NCBI GenBank assembly: GCA_017449285.1
Contig: JAFSJX010000084.1
Coordinates: 49,840-113,839, forward strand
Direction of reading: 5' to 3'
Length of the DNA stretch: 64,000 bases
Source: Treponema sp.
GTDB taxonomy: Bacteria > Spirochaetota > Spirochaetia > Treponematales > Treponemataceae
The notes below the pieces were generated by a model, which saw nothing but the letters and a program-made list of their open reading frames with translations, made no database searches and was not told where the DNA came from. Position 1 is the first letter of the stretch, and every line of letters starts with the position of its first letter. The position numbers and the translations under genes are program-made. Of the stretch, positions 34,425 to 42,525 are shown piece by piece.

Positions 34425-35217
34425 TTATCGTGTCCTCAATCGTGTATTGGTCGGGAGTAAGTTCCAGAAGGTTCTCCAGAATCTTCGTCAGCTGCTCGGT
34501 GGTCAAGTCGTAATGCAGTTTTGAATCATACGCAAGACTGATTGCGCCGGATTCTTCAGATACCACAAGGACTACGGAATCACTCACTTCGCTCAAACCA
34601 AGTGCGGCACGGTGACGAGTTCCGAATGTCTTTTTGATGTCGTACTGCTCACTCAAGGGCAAAAAACAGCCTGCGGAGACGACCTTTCCGTTCTGAATGA
34701 AGCATGCCCCGTCGTGAAGCGGCGTGTCGTGACCGAAAATCGTAACCAGAAGCGCGGAAGACAAATCGGCGTTGATTCTCGTTCCCGTGTCAAGGATGTC
34801 GTCCATTTTGGTGTGGCGCATGAATACCGCAAGCATCCCCCTTTTCTGTTTGGAGAGCATTTCCGCCGCGATGATGACCGAATCCACGTAGGTGTGGCGG
34901 GAACGGTTTCCGAAAGTGAACCATTCGCTCTGACCAAGTTTCAGAAAGATTTTCCGGATTTCTGGCTGGAACACAATCGCAAAGCAAACGACCAAAGCGG
35001 GCGCGATGATTCCTAAAAGCCAGCGGAGCATCTCCAGATTGAGCAGCAAGGCCGCCGCATAGGCAAGCGCAACGATAACCGCCGCCTTGATAATCTGAAC
35101 CGCATTCGTTTTGATGATGAGCTGATACGCCTTGTACAAGATGAAAGTCATCACAAGGACATCCAGCACAGGTCTGATAAAATTATACAGTCTTACGATG
35201 TTATCAAACGCACCCAT
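34402..35217 (-). CDS. cdaA: Diadenylate cyclase (c-di-AMP synthase)
   Basis: 271 aa. Three hydrophobic segments (about 15-80) and a cytoplasmic DAC domain (about 105-245) that joins two ATP into cyclic di-AMP. Catalytic motifs D-G-A (about 173) and R-H-R (about 206, in G-T-R-H-R-A-A-L-G) are intact. The usual third partner glmM is not next to it; folP lies one base upstream. TATAAT at 35225-35230 on the minus strand ends 7 bases before the ATG, so an internal leaderless promoter is possible. Confidence 0.95.
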   Translation of the reverse strand: MGAFDNIVRLYNFIRPVLDVLVMTFILYKAYQLIIKTNAVQIIKAAVIVALAYAAALLLNLEMLRWLLGIIAPALVVCFAIVFQPEIRKIFLKLGQSEWFTFGNRSRHTYVDSVIIAAEMLSKQKRGMLAVFMRHTKMDDILDTGTRINADLSSALLVTIFGHDTPLHDGACFIQNGKVVSAGCFLPLSEQYDIKKTFGTRHRAALGLSEVSDSVVLVVSEESGAISLAYDSKLHYDLTTEQLTKILENLLELTPDQYTIEDTINESKSNY

Positions 35218-35218
35218 A

Positions 35219-36070
35219 TCAATAATTATACCCTATTCCGCCCAAAACCGCCATAGCGTCTGCCGTTTCTTTTACATCATGCACACGCAGAAATGATGCT
35301 CCGTTGACGACAGAAAGTACGTTCGCCGCAATCGTTCCCCATAACCTGTCGCAAACGTCCTCCCGACCCGTCAATTCACCGATGATTGATTTGCGGGAAA
35401 GTGCCATCAGCACGGGATAATTGCCGTCACACAGCGAGCCACACCATCGGATAAGCGTACAGTTTGCCGCCATGTCCTTGCCGAAACCAATTCCGGGGTC
35501 AAGTATAATCTTATTATCGGCGATTCCTTCTTCAAGCGCATACGCAACCCTTGATTCAAGGTAAGAATCCACCTCGGTGAACACGTCGTTGTACTCCGTC
35601 GTTTTCTGCATTGTCTTAGGAATTCCCCGCTTGTGCATCAGAATGACAGGAATCTTTGCGCGGGCAACAAGGGAAGCCATATTCTCGTCATCTTCCAGAG
35701 CGGCCACATCGTTGAGCATATCCGCGCCGCTATCCAACGCCGCTTTTAAGACCGATGACTTCCGCGTATCCACCGACACTGGAATTGTGCTATGCTTCCG
35801 AATTTCCGTGATAAGCGGCACAATGCGGCGTATCTCCTCTTCTTCGTCCACATATTCTGCGCCAGGACGGGTGGATTCACCGCCCACATCAAGAATATCC
35901 GCGCCCTCGTCAATCAATTGCAATGCACGGTCAATCATGCCCCTGCTGCCGCTCCAAAAAGAATCTGGCGTGCTGTTCACAATTCCCATGATAAATGCGG
36001 GGTTCTCCGTGGTGATTTCCCTGTCGGCGAGCGCAAGCGACCGAATCATTTTTTCATCACAATCGAACAT
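35219..36070 (-). CDS. folP: Dihydropteroate synthase
   Basis: 283 aa from the ATG at 36070; an in-frame ATG at 36103 lies inside dxs and is less likely. It condenses para-aminobenzoate with hydroxymethyl-dihydropterin pyrophosphate. Seen: I-M-G-I-V-N-S-T-P-D-S-F, D-V-G-G-E-S-T-R-P-G-A, D-M-L-N-D-V, L-D-P-G-I-G-F-G-K and the closing R-V-H-D-V. Two bases separate it from the dxs stop. Confidence 0.95.
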   Translation of the reverse strand: MFDCDEKMIRSLALADREITTENPAFIMGIVNSTPDSFWSGSRGMIDRALQLIDEGADILDVGGESTRPGAEYVDEEEEIRRIVPLITEIRKHSTIPVSVDTRKSSVLKAALDSGADMLNDVAALEDDENMASLVARAKIPVILMHKRGIPKTMQKTTEYNDVFTEVDSYLESRVAYALEEGIADNKIILDPGIGFGKDMAANCTLIRWCGSLCDGNYPVLMALSRKSIIGELTGREDVCDRLWGTIAANVLSVVNGASFLRVHDVKETADAMAVLGGIGYNY

Positions 36071-36072
36071 TC

Positions 36073-37983
36073 CTAATCCCCCTGCGCTGATTTTTTTGCG
36101 CACAATGCTCTTGCGGCATCCGCAATATCTTTCGGACTCATTCCCGCATCCTCGGCGATTTCAGAACGTGTACCATGAGAAAGAAATACATCGGGAAACG
36201 CCTTGACCGCCACATTCGTAATCCCGCGGGAAAAAAGCACCGTCTGGAGATACTCACCAATTCCGCCCTGCTGAACGCCGTCCTCAACAAGAACGACTGC
36301 CGCATACTGCCCCGCAATGCCCGCAAAATATGCTTCATCAACAGGCTTTATGAACCGCAGATAGTACACATCGGCATAGATTTCTTCCATCGCAAGCGAA
36401 CGGGCAGCCTGAACCACTTCGCCGCCTATACCGCCCGTACACACGAACAAAACGGATTTCCGCACGCCTTCGGCAACAAGTGCAGGAGCAACGTCTTCCG
36501 TGCGCACAAGAACGCCCCGCCCCACCACAAGAGGCTCGGAAAACACGTTTTGCTCCGACGGACATGACATCTTCGGATAGCGGATTGCAACGGGGGTTCC
36601 CTGCTCAACTGCCCATGCAAGGCACTTTTGCAAATCTGCCGCAGAAGCAGGCGCAAGCAACGTCAGATTCGGTACAGGACGAAGCAGCGCAATATCAAAC
36701 AAGCCCTGGTGCGTCTCTCCGTCACCGGGAACAATGCCCGCCCTGTCAAAGCAGAACACCACGGCACGGTTACTGAGCGCAACGTCGTGGATAATCTGGT
36801 CAACCGCGCGCTGAATGAACGTGGAATAAATCGCCACAACGGGAATCATTCCGCCGGCAGAAAGACCTCCCGCAAAGGTAACCGCATGCTCCTCGGCGAT
36901 TCCCACGTCAAAAAAACGGTCGGGAAAACGGCGGGAAAACGCGTCCAATCCCGTTCCCTTTGCCATCGCCGCTGTAATCGCCACGATACGGGGATTCTGC
37001 TCCGCCATCGGAATAAGCGCACGGCTGAAACTTTCGGTAAAACTGAGCGTGTCGAATTTCTCAAACGTGCCGTCAGAAATTTGGAACGGCCCGATGCCGT
37101 GGAACGTGGCAGGATCATTCTCTGCAGGGCTATACCCTTTTCCCTTTACGGTACGAACATGGACGACGACAGGTTTCGGCAAACTGCGCACACGGCGGAA
37201 GACTTTTTCCATCTCGGCAATATCATGCCCGTCCAGCGGGCCGACATACTCAAATCCCAAATCAGAGAACAGATTGGTAGAAAGGAACAACCCTTTCATG
37301 GCCCGCTTGAAACGATAGATGAGTTTTCCCACATGCCGCCTTGAATCGGGAATTTTGTCCACGATGCCGTCCACCCAATAACGGAACGACTGGTAGGTAT
37401 GCGACATGGTAAGGCGGCTCAGATAGCGGGAGATTGAACTGGTGTTGGGGCTTATGGACATCTGGTTGTCGTTCAGCACGACGATAAGATTCTTGGAAAG
37501 TTGCCCCGCATGGGAAAGAGCCTCGAACGCCATGCCCCCCGTAAGCGCGCCATCTCCAATCACGACGACCACTTTTCCTTCTTTTTTTTGCAAATTCCAC
37601 GCCGTCAGCAAGCCAAGCCCCTGCGAAATCGACGTGGACGAATGCCCGTTGTCAAAAAAATCGTGGGGACTTTCCTGCGTGCGGGAGAAACCAGAAATTC
37701 CGCCATGCATGCGGAGCGAATCAAATTCCGCGTAGCGACCGGTCAGCATTTTATGGGCGTAGCACTGGTGGCTCACGTCAAAGATAATCGCGTCATCAGG
37801 ACTGGAAAAAACACGGTGAAGAGCAACGGTCAGCTCAACCACGCCCAGATTGCTCGCAAGGTGACCGCCATTTTTTGCCACGACAGCAAGAATTTTCTTT
37901 CTGATTTCGTCCGTCAGTTCGGGAATCTGAGATTCTGGCAGTTTTTTTACATCTTGCGGCGAATGAATAGAAGAAAGAATCGT
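36073..37983 (-). CDS. dxs: 1-deoxy-D-xylulose-5-phosphate synthase
   Basis: 636 aa, normal length, if it starts at ACG 37983. It joins pyruvate and glyceraldehyde 3-phosphate for isoprenoid and thiamine synthesis. Thiamine-diphosphate motifs are intact: G-D-G-A-L-T-G-G (about 152), E-E-H-A-V (about 362), F-D-R-A-G. The conserved N-terminus (I-L-S-S-I-H-S-P...E-I-R-K-K-I-L-A-V-V-A-K-N-G-G-H) lies upstream of the first GTG (37881), and no ATG, GTG or TTG is in frame before the stop at 38020-38022. AGGGAGG stands 6 bases before ACG and 9 before ATT (37980). Initiation is therefore non-canonical, or a base in the sequence is wrong. A terminator stem lies directly upstream. Confidence 0.9.
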   Translation of the reverse strand, partial: TILSSIHSPQDVKKLPESQIPELTDEIRKKILAVVAKNGGHLASNLGVVELTVALHRVFSSPDDAIIFDVSHQCYAHKMLTGRYAEFDSLRMHGGISGFSRTQESPHDFFDNGHSSTSISQGLGLLTAWNLQKKEGKVVVVIGDGALTGGMAFEALSHAGQLSKNLIVVLNDNQMSISPNTSSISRYLSRLTMSHTYQSFRYWVDGIVDKIPDSRRHVGKLIYRFKRAMKGLFLSTNLFSDLGFEYVGPLDGHDIAEMEKVFRRVRSLPKPVVVHVRTVKGKGYSPAENDPATFHGIGPFQISDGTFEKFDTLSFTESFSRALIPMAEQNPRIVAITAAMAKGTGLDAFSRRFPDRFFDVGIAEEHAVTFAGGLSAGGMIPVVAIYSTFIQRAVDQIIHDVALSNRAVVFCFDRAGIVPGDGETHQGLFDIALLRPVPNLTLLAPASAADLQKCLAWAVEQGTPVAIRYPKMSCPSEQNVFSEPLVVGRGVLVRTEDVAPALVAEGVRKSVLFVCTGGIGGEVVQAARSLAMEEIYADVYYLRFIKPVDEAYFAGIAGQYAAVVLVEDGVQQGGIGEYLQTVLFSRGITNVAVKAFPDVFLSHGTRSEIAEDAGMSPKDIADAARALCAKKSAQGD

Positions 37984-37996
37984 GGCAGTCCTCCCT

Positions 37997-38036
37997 AAAA
38001 AAAAGACCGCGCAGTATAATTACTCTCGCGGTCTTT
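37997..38036 (-). terminator. Intrinsic terminator before dxs
   Basis: Minus strand: 10-bp perfect stem AAAGACCGCG/CGCGGTCTTT, 15-base loop, then eight T (counting stem end). The U-tract runs straight into the dxs ribosome binding site. TATACT lies in the loop, so a promoter could be embedded. Confidence 0.85.
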
Positions 38037-38066
38037 CAAATTACGCTTTGTACGCACGTAAGAGAA

Positions 38067-38156
38067 TTACTTGCTCTTATGACGATTGCGTCTAAGCATC
38101 TTCTTTCGCTTGTGTGTAGCCATCTTCTGGCGTTTTCTTTTCTTTCCACAGGGCAC
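38067..38156 (-). CDS. AURKAIP1/COX24 (mS38-like) mini ribosomal protein
   Basis: 29 aa from GTG 38156, or 32 aa from GTG 38165; AAGGAG is well spaced only for 38156. The sequence is about half Lys/Arg, with K-K-R-K-R-Q-K-M and H-K-R-K-K-M-L-R-R-N-R-H-K. This matches the short bacterial proteins with the COX24/AURKAIP1 domain, relatives of mitochondrial mS38 and of the small-subunit protein bS22. It would bind rRNA in the 30S subunit (from the family). It has its own strong promoter and a terminator behind it. Confidence 0.75.
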   Translation of the reverse strand: MPCGKKRKRQKMATHKRKKMLRRNRHKSK

Positions 38157-38188
38157 GACGGGCACTCCTTAGTAAAAAATGTGTATTT

Positions 38189-38216
38189 ATTATATCAAAA
38201 GACGCACTTTCGTCAA
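38189..38216 (-). promoter_or_regulatory. Strong promoter of the COX24/mS38-like gene
   Basis: On the minus strand TTGACG (38216-38211), 16-base spacer, extended -10 TGATATAAT ending at 38189. Confidence 0.75.
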
Positions 38217-38234
38217 GTGTCGCCATTGAATCCG

Positions 38235-38429
38235 TTACTGTTTTTCGATTCTGTACTGCACTCTCTGGTTGAACAACTGGCTTGCGGCAAGAGAGACAAC
38301 CTTTCCGTCATTCATCTCAATCGCGGGATCCTCAATCTTTGACATCTGGAACGCACGACGGCTGGCCGCGCAGGTAATCTCGTACACATTGCCGGAAAAC
38401 TTAACCAATGCTTCAAGCGGGAAAATCAT
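38235..38429 (-). CDS. rpoZ: RNA polymerase omega-like protein
   Basis: 64 aa. E-I-T-C-A-A-S-R-R-A-F-Q-M (about 18-30) matches the A-A-R-R-A-R-Q-M helix of omega, and N-D-G-K-V-V-S-L-A-A matches the following conserved part. Omega is short and divergent in spirochaetes, so the call is moderate. Omega helps assemble RNA polymerase. GAGGTGA precedes the ATG, and TTGACA-18-TATAAT lies upstream. Confidence 0.65.
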   Translation of the reverse strand: MIFPLEALVKFSGNVYEITCAASRRAFQMSKIEDPAIEMNDGKVVSLAASQLFNQRVQYRIEKQ

Positions 38430-38444
38430 TCACATCACCTCGTA

Positions 38445-38480
38445 TTCGATTATTATATATGAAAAGACATAAACGTGTCA
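38445..38480 (-). promoter_or_regulatory. rpoZ-like gene promoter
   Basis: On the minus strand TTGACA, 18-base spacer, TATAAT, close to consensus, about 20 bases before the start codon; coordinates approximate to a few bases. Confidence 0.65.
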
Positions 38481-38535
38481 AATAGTTTGCAAAGATAACT
38501 GCCACAGAACCAGCAGATTTTTTTCAGAAAACATA

Positions 38536-38564
38536 TTGACAAAGCGCAACAAAGTCAGTATAAC
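38536..38564 (+). promoter_or_regulatory. Upstream promoter of the TPR-greA operon
   Basis: TTGACA (38536-38541), 17-base spacer, TATAAC (38559-38564). It would give a leader of about 70 bases with a C6 run. Confidence 0.65.
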
Positions 38565-38597
38565 CTATTCCCCCCTTTTGAGTAAAAATCTGTCGTA

Positions 38598-38625
38598 TTG
38601 ACTAAAATCCCCATTTTGATATAAT
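38598..38625 (+). promoter_or_regulatory. Proximal promoter of the TPR-greA operon
   Basis: TTGACT (38598-38603), 16-base spacer, extended -10 TGATATAAT ending at 38625. The leader would be only 7-8 bases before ATG 38640. Confidence 0.65.
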
Positions 38626-38639
38626 GGATTGTATACGCT

Positions 38640-39575
38640 ATGGGAGTACAATCAGACGAAGGACTGAGCAAGGCCTACAAGTTGCTGGAAGAAGGCAAGC
38701 CATCTCAGGCACGGCAAATCCTTGCAGAGACACTGCAATTCGATTTGGACAACGCGGAGATAAAGTTTGCCATCTGGTGCTGCAATTTCTGGTCTGACTT
38801 TATCCGCCAGCTGCCATCGCTCGATGTTTACGAGCGGGGCGAAGGCCTGTTTTCCCAGTGGAAGTCATTCCGCGAGGAAAAGCAGCGGTACAAGGTTTCC
38901 TTTGACAACGTGGTATACGCCATGGAAAAAGGAATCTTCACCCTTGCGCTCCAGAGTTACGAACCGTTGCGCAATGACAGCGACCCCGTACAGAAGGCAG
39001 AGGCACTGAGAAAAATCGGATTTTGCTGCAAGAAACTCGGCAAATACGATGAGGCGCTCCTGTACCTTACGGAAGCAAACCAAAATGCGCCCTCATCTGC
39101 GCCCATTCTTGCGGAGATGGCGGACTGCTACGCGCTGTGCGGCGAAGAGAAAAATGCAAAGGTGCTGTTCAGGGAAGCGTTCTTCATCAACGCACAGGAA
39201 ATAGACCTTGCGTTCCTTGACAGCGAGCTTATCTGCTTTCTGATTCGCGAGGTGAGGAAACAGGGCTACGAGGGCGTGGCATTACAGGAATGGATTCCCG
39301 TGTACGGAGTCCTGTACGGCGTATTCAACATAAAGCGCAAGCTGAGAAGCCACGAGGTGGGGCGTCTTAAGCAGGACATTTACGCAAAAGAGAACGAACT
39401 GCGTAACCCGTCCAGCAACTTGAAGACGCTTACGCCGAGGCTGATAAACATGTATTTCTGGTTGATTGACCACTACGTCAGAACAGAGGACGGCAGGGAA
39501 AAGACCAACGAAGTGCTGTTAAAAATAAAAATGCTCGACAGAAACATTTACGGTTTATACCACGCAGCAAAGTAA
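38640..39575 (+). CDS. TPR protein linked to greA
   Basis: 311 aa, soluble, no signal peptide. TPR-type repeats occupy about 8-40 and 100-185 (A-L-R-K-I-G-F-C-C-K-K-L-G-K-Y-D-E-A-L-L-Y-L-T-E-A). The C-terminal part is helical with no known domain. It sits 17 bases before greA with two promoters in front, so it is coexpressed with the elongation factor and may contact its helical N-terminal extension (inference). Confidence 0.75.
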   Translation: MGVQSDEGLSKAYKLLEEGKPSQARQILAETLQFDLDNAEIKFAIWCCNFWSDFIRQLPSLDVYERGEGLFSQWKSFREEKQRYKVSFDNVVYAMEKGIFTLALQSYEPLRNDSDPVQKAEALRKIGFCCKKLGKYDEALLYLTEANQNAPSSAPILAEMADCYALCGEEKNAKVLFREAFFINAQEIDLAFLDSELICFLIREVRKQGYEGVALQEWIPVYGVLYGVFNIKRKLRSHEVGRLKQDIYAKENELRNPSSNLKTLTPRLINMYFWLIDHYVRTEDGREKTNEVLLKIKMLDRNIYGLYHAAK

Positions 39576-39592
39576 AACCGAGAGGAGATATT

Positions 39593-42439
39593 ATGTCAGA
39601 AGAACTCGTAACAAAAGTTCAGGAAATGCTGAAGGAAGAAACATGGACTCGCGCCACAATCAGCAATTACACCAGGAACAACCTGAATGAACTTGCAGGC
39701 ATCGTAGAAAAGGCAAAGGATGAGAACTGCATCGATGAGATAAAAGCACTTTGCGATGAGCATCTCTCACACACCAAGGACAGCATTATCGCCCTGTATA
39801 TTTCCGGCATACTCGGACTTACAAAAGGAACGCTGGACAATTCCGCGCTGGTAAGCCTTGTCGATATTTTCCAGAAAAACCACAAGGAGAATATCGTCAT
39901 CCAGCTCTGCGAATCAATCCTCGACACCGACGAGACGAACAAGTTTGCCCTGCGCACCCTCGCCGACTCCTACAGCAAGGACAACGACCACAAGGACAAG
40001 GTGTGGGATTTGTACGAAAAAATCGTCAGGCTCGATACCGATGACGCGGAAGTGGCGAAACTGCTTGCCGAACACTACGAGACGCTCACCAAGGACGGCG
40101 GGCTGACCGACACCGAAAAAAAGGACGCGCTCGCAAAATCCGTCAACTATTATAAGGTAGCGATTCTCCGCTTTGTGAACGCACGGAACTACAACGGCAC
40201 AAAAGAGCTGTGGGAAAAACTCGTGGAATGTATCCCTGAAGAAATCGACTTCTTCCTGCACGTTCAGCGCAAGGTCTCAAAGGCAATCAGCCCTGAAAAG
40301 AGCGCGTTTCTGATGCAGGATTTGTACGACAAATACTACAAGCCCAGCAAGAAATGGGATACCGCCATCGACATCCTCAAACTGATTCTGGCAATTGACC
40401 CCAAGGACATAAAGGCACGCCGCGAGATTACCGAATGTTACCGCAGCAAATACGCAGACCACAGCAACGTTGAGGAATACATCCGCTCATCAAACCTGAG
40501 CCAGAGTTTCCGCAACGTATTTGAGGCCATCAACTACTTTGAGAAGCATATCGCTTTCGATGCGAAACATTTTGTCTATCACCGCACATGGCATGTCGGC
40601 ATCATCAAGAGCGTAGAAAAAGATATGCTCCACATCGATTTTGCAGCGAACGGAATGCACGATATGTCGCTTGATATGGCGGTGGACGCATTGCAACCGC
40701 TGAGCAACAATCATATCTGGGCGCTCAAAGCACGCAAGTCAAAGGAATGGCTCGCAGAACTGGCAAAGGGTGACAATGCGGCAGACAAAGCAAAATCCGA
40801 GGCAAAAGCAGCTAAAAAGGACGACAAGGATATTGCCGCCGCCGTAAAAGACGCGAAGACAAAAGCAAAGGCAAAGATGCTCAAAATCATCATCAAGAGT
40901 TTCAACAACAGTTGCGACCTCAAAAAAATCAAGGCAGAACTCGTTCCCTCAATCCTTACCGCAGGCGAATGGACAAGTTGGAGCGCAGACGCAAAGAAAA
41001 TTCTTGAAACTGACCCGTCATTCGGCGTAAACCCGAACAACATCAACGAATACATTGTGCGCACGGGAAAAATCTCCCAGGAGCAGAAACTGAACAACGA
41101 ATTCATGGCACAGAAACAGTTCTTCGCCAGAATCGACATTCTTATGCGCTTCCTTGACGATGAGACGACCGACAAAGACAGCGATTTGTTCGCCGATATG
41201 TTCAGTTATTTTACCGGCTTCGTCAAATCTTTCGCAAGCACAAACGTTGCGAACGAACAGGTTGTCGCCTCGTATCTGGTCACGCAGAAAGTCGCCGTGC
41301 TTCCTGCCGACAAACGCCCTGCTTCCCTTACGATTCCTCAGCTGTACACGTTTGAGGAACTGTACAAGAGAATCGAAAACCCCCGCGCCATGTACAACGA
41401 ACTGAAAAGCGCGGAACTGAAAGAACTCTTCCTAAAAAACATCAGCACTCTGCCGGACTGGGACGACCAGTACATCAAGTTGTTCCCCACTGTCCGCGAC
41501 AAGAAGATTCTCGACACGCTCATCAACAAAGGCCACGTGGCTAAAGTGCAGGAACTTGCAATCGCCTCTTTTGACGACAACCGTGGCTACCGCGATGCAA
41601 TCCTGTATTTCTTTGAGAATTCAAGGGATGAACTCTGGTTCAAGGAAGCAAACATTCCGTACCAGAAGCAGCTTATCGCTATTCTGAACATCATCTCGCA
41701 GTCCTACCGTGAGATTGAGAACCATGTTGATACCACGGAAAACCGCAGGGTCATCAAGAACGCGCAGAACCTGCTCTTCAAGAACGACACGCTGATTACC
41801 TATATGCTGGAAAGCGATGAGGACACCATGACCCATATCTACACGCTGGTAGACGACATCGCAGACCTCAACGGAGATGAAAAAGCGCGTCTCCGCTCAA
41901 AGATTCTGGAAAAATACCCCGACTATAAATTCCACAAGAAGGAAGAAAAGTCCGTCGCGCCAAAGGGTATGCTGGTTACCGCAAAGAAACTGGAAGAAAA
42001 GAAAGCGGAAGAAAAAGACCTGAAAGACGTACAACTTCCCCAGAACGCACAGGAAATCAGCGAAGCGCGCGCCAAGGGAGACTTGAAGGAGAATGCCGAA
42101 TATATCGCCGCAAAAGAGCATCAGCACTTCCTGAACAAAAAACTCTCCCAGCTTCAGAGCGAACTTGCCCGCGCGGTCATCTTCGACCCCACAACCGCAA
42201 CGTCATCGTACATTTCTTTCGGCACGGTAGTCACCCTGCTCAACAAGGACACCGGAAAGGATGAAAAATACACGATTCTTGGGCCGTGGGAATCAGACGT
42301 GGACAACGCAATTATCTCGTATATGTCTCCGTTCGGGAATCAGTTGCTTGACCATAAAGCAGGTGAAGACCTTGACTTTGAGATTAACGGTCACGCCTAC
42401 AAGTTTACGGTCAAGTCAATCAAATTGGCGAAGTTCTAA
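39593..42439 (+). CDS. greA: Transcription elongation factor GreA, long spirochaete form
   Basis: 948 aa, against about 158 for ordinary GreA. GreA itself is the last part (about 785-948): the coiled coil with A-R-A-K-G-D-L-K-E-N-A-E-Y keeps the acidic tip (Asp, Glu) that drives RNA cleavage in backtracked polymerase, and the C-terminal FKBP-like domain follows. Residues 1 to about 780 are mostly helical and TPR-like, with a possible KOW/Tudor-like insertion (W-H-V-G-I-I-K-S-V-E-K-D-M-L-H-I-D-F, about 330-350) and an Ala/Lys/Asp-rich linker (about 395-425). Long GreA proteins are known in treponemes and chlamydiae; the extension's job is unknown. GAGAGGAG precedes the ATG. Confidence 0.92.
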   Translation: MSEELVTKVQEMLKEETWTRATISNYTRNNLNELAGIVEKAKDENCIDEIKALCDEHLSHTKDSIIALYISGILGLTKGTLDNSALVSLVDIFQKNHKENIVIQLCESILDTDETNKFALRTLADSYSKDNDHKDKVWDLYEKIVRLDTDDAEVAKLLAEHYETLTKDGGLTDTEKKDALAKSVNYYKVAILRFVNARNYNGTKELWEKLVECIPEEIDFFLHVQRKVSKAISPEKSAFLMQDLYDKYYKPSKKWDTAIDILKLILAIDPKDIKARREITECYRSKYADHSNVEEYIRSSNLSQSFRNVFEAINYFEKHIAFDAKHFVYHRTWHVGIIKSVEKDMLHIDFAANGMHDMSLDMAVDALQPLSNNHIWALKARKSKEWLAELAKGDNAADKAKSEAKAAKKDDKDIAAAVKDAKTKAKAKMLKIIIKSFNNSCDLKKIKAELVPSILTAGEWTSWSADAKKILETDPSFGVNPNNINEYIVRTGKISQEQKLNNEFMAQKQFFARIDILMRFLDDETTDKDSDLFADMFSYFTGFVKSFASTNVANEQVVASYLVTQKVAVLPADKRPASLTIPQLYTFEELYKRIENPRAMYNELKSAELKELFLKNISTLPDWDDQYIKLFPTVRDKKILDTLINKGHVAKVQELAIASFDDNRGYRDAILYFFENSRDELWFKEANIPYQKQLIAILNIISQSYREIENHVDTTENRRVIKNAQNLLFKNDTLITYMLESDEDTMTHIYTLVDDIADLNGDEKARLRSKILEKYPDYKFHKKEEKSVAPKGMLVTAKKLEEKKAEEKDLKDVQLPQNAQEISEARAKGDLKENAEYIAAKEHQHFLNKKLSQLQSELARAVIFDPTTATSSYISFGTVVTLLNKDTGKDEKYTILGPWESDVDNAIISYMSPFGNQLLDHKAGEDLDFEINGHAYKFTVKSIKLAKF

Positions 42440-42443
42440 AAAT

Positions 42444-42512
42444 TCTCACAGAGTCAAAGAGAGCACGGAGATTCTGTTTTAGAACACTGCTCCGTGTACT
42501 CTGTGAGGAATT
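42444..42512. repeat. CACAGAG-family palindromic repeat, copy 2
   Basis: The left arm ATTCTCACAGAGT...CACGGAG pairs with the right arm CTCCGTG...ACTCTGTGAGGAAT, giving a long stem with a central loop. Matches the element at 22183-22256. It lies between the greA and xth ends and could work as a bidirectional 3' hairpin. Confidence 0.7.
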
Positions 42513-42525
42513 TACATCAATCATA

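Noticed and set aside
33405..34460. A 351-codon plus-strand open frame
   Set aside because: It runs opposite cdaR and across acpS; product is Arg/His-rich with no domain, and cdaR is clearly real.
36073..37881. A truncated dxs starting at GTG 37881
   Set aside because: It would lose the conserved first 34 residues found in frame upstream with a strong ribosome binding site.
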